Of a DNA stretch of 64,000 bases, positions 43,140 through 51,452 are shown piece by piece. The DNA lies in contig NZ_JALEGS010000065.1 of assembly GCF_022763345.1 (NCBI RefSeq), positions 1 through 64,000 on the forward strand, written 5' to 3'. The translations under genes and the position numbers were made by a program. Each line of letters opens with the position of its first letter. Within the stretch, counting starts at the first letter, position 1. The DNA comes from Phaeodactylibacter sp. Lineage in GTDB: Bacteria; Bacteroidota; Bacteroidia; Chitinophagales; Saprospiraceae. The notes below the pieces were generated by a model. It did no database searches. It was not told the origin of the DNA and saw nothing but the letters and a program-made list of their open reading frames with translations.

Positions 43140-43145
43140 GCGCTG

Positions 43146-44543
43146 TTAATAGGTCAATATTTTCTCTACGGTTGTTTGCGGCTTGATCTCAACCTCTATC
43201 GTTTCGTCCTGCCCGCTATGCGCGCCGAGGGTCCGGATCCTGACTTCATACAGCCCGGGGGTCAAATCATAGGTACGGGGGTTGCTGCCGGGACTGGTAT
43301 AGGTACGGCTGCCTGCCATATTTTGCCGGAGTGCTTTATCCACTACATTTACCGTTGCGTCGATCAGTTCTCCGCTTTGGGTTTGCACCCCGATGACCAG
43401 CGTGCCTACCTCGAAGTTATGCACCATCTCCCGGGCGGCACCGCCGTCAAGGGTGATGTTCCTTATCGTATCCAGCTTCCCTGCCCCATTGACCTTCAGC
43501 CCTTCAAAAGTGATGTGGTACGTGCCCGGGTCTACTTCCATGACTTTAGTGCCGCCGTAAGTACGGGCGTTGGCAACCGGTTGGCTAAAGTCTGCAGGAT
43601 AAACCCTGGCAATCCCATCGGTGAGTTCGCCATTGACTGTTGTCGTCACACTTATTTTGGCGGCGTCGAAGCTGACCGTTCGGTGCAGTTGCTCCTCGGC
43701 TGAAAGCGCAATCTCAAAGCTTGTGCCTCTGATATCCGTATTTTCCAGTGGGCGGACATCCACTTTAAATCGCCCGGCAGGGACGGCTAGCAGAGCGGTA
43801 TCCCGGTAGGTACGCCCCCCGGCGACCGCTTCTTCACCATCCGATGGGTATACTTTAATCCAGGCATCAACAGGTTGCCCATTTTTGGTGGCAAAAATGG
43901 AGAGGTTTTCGGAGGGGTTGTCGACAGTGGTCCGGGTAGCCTCCTGAAGGGCCGCAGCAAGCTTATCCACATCAGAAGCATCAAAGTACTGCCCGCCTCC
44001 GGCATCAGCAGCGCACTGCAGGGCAGCCGTTTCTTCTTTGATGCCAAACCCCACAATATGCAGTTTGAAATCAATACCCGACAGCCGGGCCTCTGCTATA
44101 GTCTGGCACAAATCCCCGTCACAGGATTCAATGCCATCGGTAATGAGGATGAGCGTGGCTGTTTTCTGCTGAGCCTTGAGCTGATCGAGGACCATGCGTG
44201 CAGAACGGGCCAGAGGTGTCTTCCCGGTGGGGTTCAAACTGCGGACGGACTTGATCACTTCCTCCTTAGAGGTATTATCGAGGCCGAGCAGCCACTCTAC
44301 ATCATCGCAGTTGTCCTTTTCGCGATGCCCGTAGGCCATAAGGGCGACCGGCTGGTCTGCTGAAAAATTCGCTACAGTAGAGGAAAGGGCTTCAGCGGCA
44401 AGTACTTTCTTGGTCTCATCGCCAAGTTTTTGCCACATAGAGCCACTGGCATCGTAAATGAGCAGCATAGGGGCGGGTGCTTCCTGAGCAAATGCGGTTA
44501 GAGCAAAATACAGGGTAGTGAAGATTAAAAGAAGGGTTTTCAT
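43146..44543 (-). CDS. Exported VWA-domain protein with three C-terminal repeats
   Basis: After a signal peptide (LYFALTAFAQ) comes a von Willebrand A domain (about residues 24-195) with the metal-site motif DASGSMW, the conserved Thr in NPTGKTPLA and the aspartate in LILITDGIESCDG. From about 208 to the end three related 80-90-residue beta-sandwich repeats follow, each with a pattern like G-x-x-TY-...-L-x-PG-x-Y-x-V (GGRTYRDTALLAVPAGRFKV; NARTYGGTKVMEVDPGTYHI; GSRTYTSPGSNPRTYDLTPGLYEV), resembling PEGA or carboxypeptidase-regulatory-like domains. No T9SS tail is present. Probably periplasmic or surface-bound; role unknown. Confidence 0.8.
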   Translation of the reverse strand: MKTLLLIFTTLYFALTAFAQEAPAPMLLIYDASGSMWQKLGDETKKVLAAEALSSTVANFSADQPVALMAYGHREKDNCDDVEWLLGLDNTSKEEVIKSVRSLNPTGKTPLARSARMVLDQLKAQQKTATLILITDGIESCDGDLCQTIAEARLSGIDFKLHIVGFGIKEETAALQCAADAGGGQYFDASDVDKLAAALQEATRTTVDNPSENLSIFATKNGQPVDAWIKVYPSDGEEAVAGGRTYRDTALLAVPAGRFKVDVRPLENTDIRGTSFEIALSAEEQLHRTVSFDAAKISVTTTVNGELTDGIARVYPADFSQPVANARTYGGTKVMEVDPGTYHITFEGLKVNGAGKLDTIRNITLDGGAAREMVHNFEVGTLVIGVQTQSGELIDATVNVVDKALRQNMAGSRTYTSPGSNPRTYDLTPGLYEVRIRTLGAHSGQDETIEVEIKPQTTVEKILTY

Positions 44544-44786
44544 GGTGCTGGGTTTTGGGAAAATCAGTATATGTCACCTCTAAAATACAACTTTTCGGCT
44601 ACTGTCTGATGAATGCTTTTGATAGGGGTTCTTGCAGAGTCAGGCCTACTAAAAAATTCCTCCTCATTAAACCCCAGGCAGGTTCCTGCGTCAAAGGAGC
44701 GTGCTTTAGACCGTTCGGCCTCCATGCAAAGTAACTTTCTTACGGTGGCAGCCGTCTTTTCAATGAACCTGAAAACCCTTTTAGCT

Positions 44787-46241
44787 ATGATGATAACCGA
44801 GAATTGTGCAACCGGTACATTAGAGCCCTATGTGCCCAGTGCCGATAAGCCCTGGAATAAAGCCCGGGTACAGCACCTCTTCCGGCGAATGGGCCATGGC
44901 ATCGCACCCGAAGATATTGAGGGAGCGCTGCAGCAAGACCCTGAGACGCTGGTCGATAATCTGATCGATGAAGCCCTCAACCTCCCACTGCCTGATGAGC
45001 CCGAATGGGCCAACTGGTCTACCGCCGATTACGATGACTTTAACACCCAGCGCTTTGAGCAGGTCATTAGCTGGCTGACTGAGTGGCTCAACGGCATGCT
45101 GCAGTTTGGCTTCCGCGAAAAGCTGGCGCTGTTTTGGCACAACCACTTTGTGACAAGCTTCAACAGCTATCAGTGCCCTTCTTACATGTACCAATATACC
45201 AGCCTGCTGCGGCAGTATGCCCTGGGCAACTTCAAGGACTTTACGGTGGAAATGGGCAAAACGCCCGCGATGTTGCTCTACCTCAACGGTGTGCAAAACA
45301 CCCGTTTTGAGTCCAATGAAAACTACGCCCGGGAGCTATTCGAGCTCTTTACCCTGGGGCTGGACAATGGGTACACCCAAGACGATATTGCCGAAGCTTC
45401 CCGCGCACTCACCGGATGGAACGGGCTGAATGGCCCACCCTATTGCACACCGATCAACTTTGTGCCTTTCCTGTTTGACAATACGGAAAAAACGGTCTTT
45501 GGACAAACAGGCAACTGGGGTTATGACGAGCTTCACGACATCCTGTTTGAGCAACGCCCTGATGAAATCGCCCAGCACATTTGCACCAAAATCTACCGCA
45601 CCTTTGTGCACCCTGAGGTGGACGAGGGCATCGTGGCAGGGCTGGCGCAGACCTTCAAAGACCATAACTTCGAGCTTGCCCCGGTTTTCCGGCAACTGTT
45701 CAAAAGCGAACACTTCTTTGATGAGTACGTGATCGGCACGATCATCAAAAGCCCGGTGGAGCTCTTTCTCAATATCATCCGGGAAAGCCGGGTGCCCATT
45801 GATGGTGAAGTACTGCAGATCATAGGCTATCTCGCCAATGACCTGGGGCAGCAAATCCTCTCTCCGGTGGATGTAAAAGGCTGGCCGGGCAACCGCGACT
45901 GGATCGACACCAATACCATGACCGAACGGTGGCTGTCCCTGGACTTTATCGTCGGGCGGTACTACTTTGACTACAAGCCGGAGCTGGTGCAGCTGGCTAA
46001 GGATTTAAGCGGCAATTCTATTGACCCGTATGAGGTCACGGTCTCCATCATTGATCATTTCATCAGTGGCGGGCTGAGCAATCCGGAAGCTTATGACCGG
46101 GCCACTACGGTTTTCAAGTGGGAAGTCCCGCAGAATTACTTTGATGCCGGTGAATGGAACCTGGACTGGGATACCGCCGACGAGCAGATTGCCATTTTGC
46201 TGCGGCACCTTTTCCGTTTGCCCGAATTCCAACTCGCTTAA
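44787..46241 (+). CDS. DUF1800 family protein
   Basis: The protein shows the DUF1800 pattern: ARVQHLFRRMGHG near the start, FREKLALFWHNHFVTS, TPAMLLYLNGVQNTRFESNENYARELFELFTLG, GYTQDDIAEASRALTGWNG and the late PVDVKGWPGNRDWI. Function is unknown; genes of this family nearly always precede a DUF1501 gene, as here (30 bases apart). The frame is open from 44613 with possible starts at 44613, 44724, 44763 and 44787; I chose 44787 (MMITENCATG) because relatives begin close to this point, with low certainty. No signal peptide is obvious from this start; the longer starts would give a weak hydrophobic segment. Confidence 0.82.
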   Translation: MMITENCATGTLEPYVPSADKPWNKARVQHLFRRMGHGIAPEDIEGALQQDPETLVDNLIDEALNLPLPDEPEWANWSTADYDDFNTQRFEQVISWLTEWLNGMLQFGFREKLALFWHNHFVTSFNSYQCPSYMYQYTSLLRQYALGNFKDFTVEMGKTPAMLLYLNGVQNTRFESNENYARELFELFTLGLDNGYTQDDIAEASRALTGWNGLNGPPYCTPINFVPFLFDNTEKTVFGQTGNWGYDELHDILFEQRPDEIAQHICTKIYRTFVHPEVDEGIVAGLAQTFKDHNFELAPVFRQLFKSEHFFDEYVIGTIIKSPVELFLNIIRESRVPIDGEVLQIIGYLANDLGQQILSPVDVKGWPGNRDWIDTNTMTERWLSLDFIVGRYYFDYKPELVQLAKDLSGNSIDPYEVTVSIIDHFISGGLSNPEAYDRATTVFKWEVPQNYFDAGEWNLDWDTADEQIAILLRHLFRLPEFQLA

Positions 46242-46271
46242 TCCATTCCGAACCACCAAAACAACAACACC

Positions 46272-47903
46272 ATGTGTGACCACCATAAAACGACAGACAA
46301 GGGCCGCCACGGCAGTGCTCTCGAACACGGCGAAGCCCACGAGCGCGATCACCGGGCATGGAGCCGCCGTACCTTCCTGCGCAATCTGGGCATTTTCAGT
46401 GGCGGGGCAATGATGCTCAGCCAAACGCCCGTTATCGCGATGGCCAATTCTCCGCTGGCCTGGGGCCTGACCAACTCTACCGGTGACCGTATCCTGGTAC
46501 TCATCCGCTTCAAGGGAGGCAATGATGGCCTGAATACCATCATCCCGCTTTTCGACTACGGCACCTATCAGATGGCCCGGCCGAATATCCATATTCCGCA
46601 AGCAGAGCTAACTACCCTGGACCCCGACTTCGGCATGCCCAACTTCATGAGTGACCTGCAGCCGATGTGGCAGGACGGGCAGATGAAGGTGGTAAACAGC
46701 GTAGGCTACCCCGGTCAGAACCTTTCCCATTTCCGTTCAACCGATATCTGGACCACGGCCAGCGATAGCGATGTAGTGGACACAAGCGGATGGCTGGGGC
46801 GTTTCCTGGAAGGACAATACCCCGATTTTGTCACCAATCCACCGGACATCCCCCCTGCCGTACAAATTGGCGGCAGCGGCACCTTCCTCTTTGACAATAC
46901 CGATGGCAACAACATGAGCGTACAGGTGGAAGACCCCGACACGCTCCTCGAAATTGCCGAGGACGGAGAACTTTATGACCCGGTCAATGTACCGGAATGC
47001 TACTTTGGGGAGCAGATCAGCTACCTACGCACCGTAGCCAACAACACCTTCCGCTACGCCGAGATCATCTCCGAAACCTATAACAGCTCTACCAATGATG
47101 CAGACTACGAAGGGCAGTTAGGCAATCAGCTGGCGCTCGTGGCCCGGCTGATCAAGGGCGGCCTGGGCACCAAGCTTTATATGGTTACCCTCGATGGTTT
47201 CGACACCCACGCCAATCAGCCCAACCAACACGCCAATCTCCTCAACAACCTGGCAAATAGTGTAAAGGCCTTCTACGATGACCTGGCTACTGCCGACCGT
47301 GCCAAAGACGTGCTGGCGATGACCTTCTCAGAGTTTGGCCGCCGCATTGAGCAAAATGCTTCCAATGGAACCGACCACGGTGCGGCAGCGCCCCTGCTGC
47401 TCTTTGGCCCCGGCCTAAACGGCAATGGCTTCCTGGGCGACCACCCCGATATGCAGGATGTGGACAACGCCGGCAACCTGAAGTATGGCACCGATTTCCG
47501 GCAGATTTATGCTTCTGTCCTGGAAAACTGGCTGTGCGTAGATCCCGGCATCGTTGATCAGGTGATGGGTGGCTACTTTGACCGTTTGCCCGGCCTTGGG
47601 CTCACCTGCTCACCTGTACCGGTCTTTGAAGCCCCTGTTTACCAACTCAGGCACTGGGCTTCCTACGATGGGCGCAGTCAGGTAGGTATCCACTATGTTT
47701 TGCCGAAAGGCGCCAATGTGACCGTACACATCTTCAACATGCTGGGGCAGCCGGTGACCACCCTTTTCCGGGGCTATCAGCCTAAGGGGCAGCATCAGCA
47801 TACGTTCCAGAGTGCTGGGGCGAAGATTGCGGCAGGCTACTACGTGTACAGTATTGAGGTGCAGGGGCAGGCGTACAGCCGGAAGATTGTGATGACTCAG
47901 TAA
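46272..47903 (+). CDS. DUF1501 family protein with Tat-like signal and T9SS type-A sorting domain
   Basis: The 543-residue protein carries a twin-arginine motif SRRTFLRNLG (Arg32-Arg33) after a His-rich head, then a hydrophobic stretch. The DUF1501 (sulfatase-like fold) core includes LVLIRFKGGNDGLNTIIP, FRSTDIWTTASD, VTLDGFDTHANQ, MTFSEFGRRIEQNASNGTDHGAAAPLLLFG. The end (VTVHIFNMLGQPVTTLF, AAGYYVYSIEVQGQAYSRKIVMTQ) is a type-A T9SS sorting domain, so the folded protein would cross the inner membrane by Tat and the outer membrane by T9SS. It is paired with DUF1800; its activity is unknown. Confidence 0.87.
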   Translation: MCDHHKTTDKGRHGSALEHGEAHERDHRAWSRRTFLRNLGIFSGGAMMLSQTPVIAMANSPLAWGLTNSTGDRILVLIRFKGGNDGLNTIIPLFDYGTYQMARPNIHIPQAELTTLDPDFGMPNFMSDLQPMWQDGQMKVVNSVGYPGQNLSHFRSTDIWTTASDSDVVDTSGWLGRFLEGQYPDFVTNPPDIPPAVQIGGSGTFLFDNTDGNNMSVQVEDPDTLLEIAEDGELYDPVNVPECYFGEQISYLRTVANNTFRYAEIISETYNSSTNDADYEGQLGNQLALVARLIKGGLGTKLYMVTLDGFDTHANQPNQHANLLNNLANSVKAFYDDLATADRAKDVLAMTFSEFGRRIEQNASNGTDHGAAAPLLLFGPGLNGNGFLGDHPDMQDVDNAGNLKYGTDFRQIYASVLENWLCVDPGIVDQVMGGYFDRLPGLGLTCSPVPVFEAPVYQLRHWASYDGRSQVGIHYVLPKGANVTVHIFNMLGQPVTTLFRGYQPKGQHQHTFQSAGAKIAAGYYVYSIEVQGQAYSRKIVMTQ

Positions 47904-48211
47904 GGGGGTAGGTCACAGGTTTACGGTTTGCGGGCTTATTTTCACGCAAAGGTCGCGAAGAGGGTTCACGCAAAGATCGCGGAGGTAGATTGAGCGCACT
48001 GATTAGACGGATTACGCAGATTTGCACGGATTGCGAGCGGGAGCATAAGAGCAGGGGCATAAGAGCGGGGCATATCCGTATTGTGGCACCGGGTTGCAAG
48101 ATCAGTGGCATCAGTCAGATCAGTGCCATCAGTGTGATGTTATGCACCCCCGCTTTCCAAAAAAATTGCCACCAGGTTTCTTATTTTTACAAGGAACCAG
48201 CATTTACGCTT
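47904..48211. repeat. Non-coding mosaic of short repeats
   Basis: TTCACGCAAAGGTCGCG (47941-47957) recurs with one change at 47965-47981. A stretch at 47999-48037 (CTGATTAGACGGATTACGCA and on) resembles dispersed intergenic repeats known in several Bacteroidota genomes. GCATAAGAGC occurs twice (48043 and 48057), and an 18-bp unit AGATCAGTGGCATCAGTC is repeated in tandem at 48099-48134 with 16 of 18 positions equal. The frame of the downstream GNAT gene happens to stay open through it, but it does not look coding. Confidence 0.6.
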
Positions 48212-48775
48212 ATGCCCAATGCCATAACCTTCCGTGCCGCCACTGGCGATAATGACTTACAGGCCATTATGCAACTGCAAAAGATCAACCTTCCGGCAAA
48301 AATTACGGCGGAAGAGCTGAAAGAGCAGGGCTTTGTCACCGTAGATCACGATATGGAGACGCTGCGGGATATGAATACGCCCTTTGGGCATAGCACAGCA
48401 TGGGATGGAAACACCCTGGCAGGCTACGCGCTGGTGATGGAGACTCGCTTTCGCGACCGTATCCCGATCTTATTCCCTATGTTTGAACTGCTCGACGGGG
48501 TTGTTTGCCAAGGCAAGCCACTACAGGATTGGGCCTATTTTGTGATGGGCCAGGTGTGTGTGGCTAAGCCCTACCGGGGCAGTGGTGTTTTTGCCGGATT
48601 GTACCGGAATATGCAGGAGCGCCTGTCCGGGGATTTTGATTTTATCGTTACTGAAATCTCTACCCGTAACCCCCGGTCGATACGGGCACATGAAAAGGTG
48701 GGCTTCCAAAACATACACGAGTATACCGACCCGTGGGGGGAACATTGGGTGGTCGTCGCTCTTGGGTTAAGGTAA
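48212..48775 (+). CDS. GNAT-family N-acetyltransferase
   Basis: The 187-residue protein has the GNAT fold: an N-terminal ITFRAATGDNDLQAIMQLQ strand-helix, WDGNTLAGYALVM, and motif A VAKPYRGSGVFAGLYRNM, in which YRGSGVF is the acetyl-CoA pyrophosphate loop, followed by ISTRNPRSIRAHEKVGFQNIHEY (motif B). Its substrate is unknown. The ATG at 48212 is used; an extended frame to 47990 runs through a repeat mosaic. Its end overlaps the convergent TPR gene by 9 bases. Confidence 0.83.
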   Translation: MPNAITFRAATGDNDLQAIMQLQKINLPAKITAEELKEQGFVTVDHDMETLRDMNTPFGHSTAWDGNTLAGYALVMETRFRDRIPILFPMFELLDGVVCQGKPLQDWAYFVMGQVCVAKPYRGSGVFAGLYRNMQERLSGDFDFIVTEISTRNPRSIRAHEKVGFQNIHEYTDPWGEHWVVVALGLR

Positions 48776-49498
48776 CTGGTCCAGCAGCTCACCGGCACTC
48801 TTTTGCTTGTAGGCACCTTCCTGCCGGAGTTCCTCTAATAATGGTTTGGCCAACGCTGTTTTTTTCTGCTGGAGGTAGGTGAGCGCCAGGTACCATTGAC
48901 CAGCCGGAGCATATGCGGTCGCTGAACGGGCGGTCTGCGCCAAGGCCTGCTCCGCCAGGTCTGGTTGCCCGGCCTGAAGAGCAGCGGTGCCGGTGTAAAG
49001 GTTTAACAACTCTATTTGTAGAGTACCTTCCGGTAGCGCACCAAAAAGCGCAAGCGCTTCCTCGTAACGCCCGGCGTTATAGGCTGCCATAGCCTCTGTG
49101 AGCGCATCGGCTTCACTGCCCATCGTTGTAACGCGGTCGGGGTAAGGTTCAAAATAGGAGGTAGCCAGCGCAGGAACCGACTGCTGCGGGCTGCTCATCA
49201 TCCAATAACCAGCTACCAGCAACACGAGCACAGCAGCTGCGGCTGCCGCCCATCTGCGCATTGAGATCATTCTGCCTGACTCTTGCTTACGGTGCGCATT
49301 GAAAACCCCAGCAACCTGCCCCCGCGTACGCTCTGCCGCATAAGCAGAAGTCAGTTGGTGCGCCAGACGGTGTTTTTCGACCGCCTCCTGCAGCCGCACA
49401 TCGTCTTCCAGGTCGGCTTCAAAGGACCGACGCTCCTCTTCTGTCTGTTCCTCAGCCAGGTAGGCTTCAATATCTTCAAAAGTGTACTGATTCTTCAT
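48767..49498 (-). CDS. Single-pass membrane TPR protein, candidate anti-sigma factor
   Basis: The first 95 residues are charged and helical (FEDIEAYLAEEQTEEERRSFEADLEDDVRLQEAVEKHR), like the cytoplasmic zinc-free anti-sigma heads seen in Bacteroidota. A membrane helix (WAAAAAAVLVLLVAGYWMM) follows, then TPR-like repeats (AMAAYNAGRYEEALALFGALPEG, YTGTAALQAGQPDLAEQALAQTA, YLALTYLQQKKTALAKPLLEEL) facing the periplasm. It overlaps the sigma factor gene by 4 bases, the typical layout of a sigma/anti-sigma pair. The role as anti-sigma factor is inference from order and topology. Confidence 0.65.
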   Translation of the reverse strand: MKNQYTFEDIEAYLAEEQTEEERRSFEADLEDDVRLQEAVEKHRLAHQLTSAYAAERTRGQVAGVFNAHRKQESGRMISMRRWAAAAAAVLVLLVAGYWMMSSPQQSVPALATSYFEPYPDRVTTMGSEADALTEAMAAYNAGRYEEALALFGALPEGTLQIELLNLYTGTAALQAGQPDLAEQALAQTARSATAYAPAGQWYLALTYLQQKKTALAKPLLEELRQEGAYKQKSAGELLDQLP

Positions 49499-50097
49499 CG
49501 CAGGTTTTTTAACAGATCAACTAAAATGGGGTTGTCATCCATTTGGGCATGCAGCGCCTTGAGGCATTTGTTCTTGCGGTTCATCGCCGCCTGCGCACTG
49601 CTGTAGCCCGCCCGGAGCGCGATCTCCTCCATATTGTAGCCAGAGGCCCACAGGAACAAAACGTCAGGGCACTTTTCGCCCAGGTTCTCAAATACCTCAA
49701 GCAGGGTCTGCCGCTTATCCGCAGCGATCATAGGGGTCTCAGGTGTGGACAAATCCACGGTTTCAGAGCTGCGCCCAACTTCCTGATCCCGGTCCCGGTC
49801 CCTGCCTGTCTTACGGATGCGCTTAAACCAAACGCCCTTAGCAATCGCAAACAGATAGGTGCCTAGTGCGCTTTCGCCTTTATATTGGCTTCGCCTGATG
49901 TTAAGCACCAAAGCCGTAAGCGCTTCCTGGAAGACATCGTCCCCATCAGCATCGTTGCCGCCATGCTGAAGGACAAAATGCAGGACTTTGGGATACTCCT
50001 TATCTATAAGGTATTCTAGAGCGCGGGCTTCTGAACGCCCGCCGGCACTAATGCTTTTCACCAGTGCCTCATCCGTAATGATGTTCTTTCTAAACAT
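49495..50097 (-). CDS. RNA polymerase sigma-70 family factor (ECF-like)
   Basis: The 200-residue protein has region 2 (YLIDKEYPKVLHFVLQHGGNDADGDDVFQEALTALVLNI, then LGTYLFAIAKGVWFKRIRK) and region 4 with the helix-turn-helix (LWASGYNMEEIALRAGYSSAQAAMNRKNKCLKAL). Regions 1 and 3 are missing, as in ECF factors. It is followed at once by the membrane TPR gene and is divergent from the lipoprotein, subtilase and CHAT genes, which are the first candidates for its regulon. A -7 box lies about 48 bases upstream. Confidence 0.88.
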   Translation of the reverse strand: MFRKNIITDEALVKSISAGGRSEARALEYLIDKEYPKVLHFVLQHGGNDADGDDVFQEALTALVLNIRRSQYKGESALGTYLFAIAKGVWFKRIRKTGRDRDRDQEVGRSSETVDLSTPETPMIAADKRQTLLEVFENLGEKCPDVLFLWASGYNMEEIALRAGYSSAQAAMNRKNKCLKALHAQMDDNPILVDLLKNLR

Positions 50098-50421
50098 AAG
50101 TACCCGTTGATCGATAAAATCTAACCGCTGATCTACACTTTCTACAAAGCTAAAGAAGAAAATGACAACCTACATGCCGTTTTTCGGGTGGCTTATACCC
50201 CCTTACCTGATATAGTGCTATCCTTAAAGAGGTCTTTTCCAAAAAAAACCAAATCACAAAAAACTGTAAATCAGCTATTTAAAATCAAAAACTAAAAAAA
50301 GACAAAAAAATTCCTATCCGGCGGTTAGGTTTCGCAGCCGGTGCTGTACTAAGGGGCGACAACAACGATTTATAATCCCGTGAATTTTTTCACACTCATT
50401 TAAACTAAAAATTCTTTACCC
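50098..50421. other. Divergent control region between the sigma factor and the repeat lipoprotein
   Basis: This 324-base gap is AT-rich in its centre (50240-50310). It holds the sigma gene box at 50145-50152 and, towards the lipoprotein, an inverted CCGGC/GCCGG pair near 50319-50342. No gene or known promoter box for the plus-strand gene is seen, which would fit control by an alternative sigma factor. Confidence 0.4.
50145..50152 (-). promoter_or_regulatory. Candidate -7 element of the sigma factor gene
   Basis: The minus strand reads TAGCTTTG, matching TAnnTTTG; a TTG lies only 13 bases further upstream, shorter than usual. Confidence 0.4.
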
Positions 50422-51387
50422 ATGAAAAGCCCAATTTTTGATCGTTTGACTTTTGCCCCCCTTTTATTCCTGGCAATAATTGCCGCCTTTATGTTCAGCA
50501 GCTGTGAGAAGGAGATTATTGAGCCCGTTACTCAAATTGACACGCCTGATGTAATCGTTCAACCGGCGATCCCTTCTGACTTTATTGCTGAAACCAAGGT
50601 AAGCACCCATGACTTCCGCCCGCTGCTGATGAGCATGCAGGAAGACGGATACATGCCGGTCTGGATTGATGCCTTTACGCACACTGCAGGCAATTCTGTG
50701 GACCAATACCATGAAACCCTGTACAACGTCGTTTTCGACAAGAACCCCGACAACCTCAAGTGGGAAATGCACATAGGGCTTACCGAGAACCAACTGAGCA
50801 GCAAATTCAGCCTGTTGCTGGAGGGCTATATGGTGCACCAACTGGAGAGCTACATTGATGGTGCCAACCGGAAGTTTGCCGTCATCTTTGTTGAGGGCTC
50901 TGCCTCAGATCAGTATTTCATGATTGATAAGAAGAATGCAACTTACCAGCAGACTTACAATCAGAAAAGAGAGCAGGGGTACCGTCTCGTGTGCCGTTCT
51001 GTAGTCCATATTGGTGAGGAACGTTTCTACACTGCTGTTATGGACAAAAAGGATGTAGGCTTATCGGTACCTTTCTCCAACTTGGACGAGGATGGCATCC
51101 AAACCCAGATGGAAAACGCGAAGGCGGATGGCAGAATGGCCGCATACCTGGATATTTCACAGGTGGGCACGACTTCTAACATTCGTTTCAACCCTGTTTT
51201 CAATGAAGATACACATGCCAGCTGGTATGCCCTGAACAAGCTTAGCGAGGCGCAACTCGGAGATGCCCTTGCAGAAGCTAAAGCAGATGGATACGACGTT
51301 ACCTTCCTGTGCGGCTACGATGAGAAAGGCCTGATCAACGGCAATGAAGTTAACTTTGTCAAGTACGCTGTAGGCTTTAAGAAGTAA
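50422..51387 (+). CDS. Lipoprotein with tandem repeats resembling bacterial tandem repeat domain 1
   Basis: The signal FLAIIAAFMFSSCEK gives a lipidated Cys28. The rest is built of about four to five units, each with a strand pattern like GYxPVWIxAF...YNVVFDKN...W.MHIGLTENQLSSKFSLLLEGY and GYRLVCRSVVHIGEERFYTAVM. This GYRPV...YAAVW...QF pattern is that of the BTRD1 repeats found in front of polyglycine hydrolases and some beta-lactamase-like proteins; no catalytic domain is attached. It probably sits on the outer or inner membrane facing the periplasm or outside. It precedes the subtilase gene with a terminator in between. Confidence 0.6.
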   Translation: MKSPIFDRLTFAPLLFLAIIAAFMFSSCEKEIIEPVTQIDTPDVIVQPAIPSDFIAETKVSTHDFRPLLMSMQEDGYMPVWIDAFTHTAGNSVDQYHETLYNVVFDKNPDNLKWEMHIGLTENQLSSKFSLLLEGYMVHQLESYIDGANRKFAVIFVEGSASDQYFMIDKKNATYQQTYNQKREQGYRLVCRSVVHIGEERFYTAVMDKKDVGLSVPFSNLDEDGIQTQMENAKADGRMAAYLDISQVGTTSNIRFNPVFNEDTHASWYALNKLSEAQLGDALAEAKADGYDVTFLCGYDEKGLINGNEVNFVKYAVGFKK

Positions 51388-51401
51388 AACGGTTTTTTCA
51401 C

Positions 51402-51437
51402 CCGGGAGCAATCAAAATTAAATTGCTCCCGGTTTTT
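51402..51437 (+). terminator. Terminator between the repeat lipoprotein and the subtilase gene
   Basis: CCGGGAGCAAT (51402-51412) pairs with ATTGCTCCCGG (51422-51432), followed by TTTTT. It ends only 15 bases before the subtilase ATG at 51453. Confidence 0.85.
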
Positions 51438-51452
51438 CAACTGCTTCAATTT

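Noticed and set aside
47990..48211. N-terminal extension of the GNAT gene
   Set aside because: The extension would translate a mosaic of nucleotide repeats; the family core starts at the ATG at 48212.
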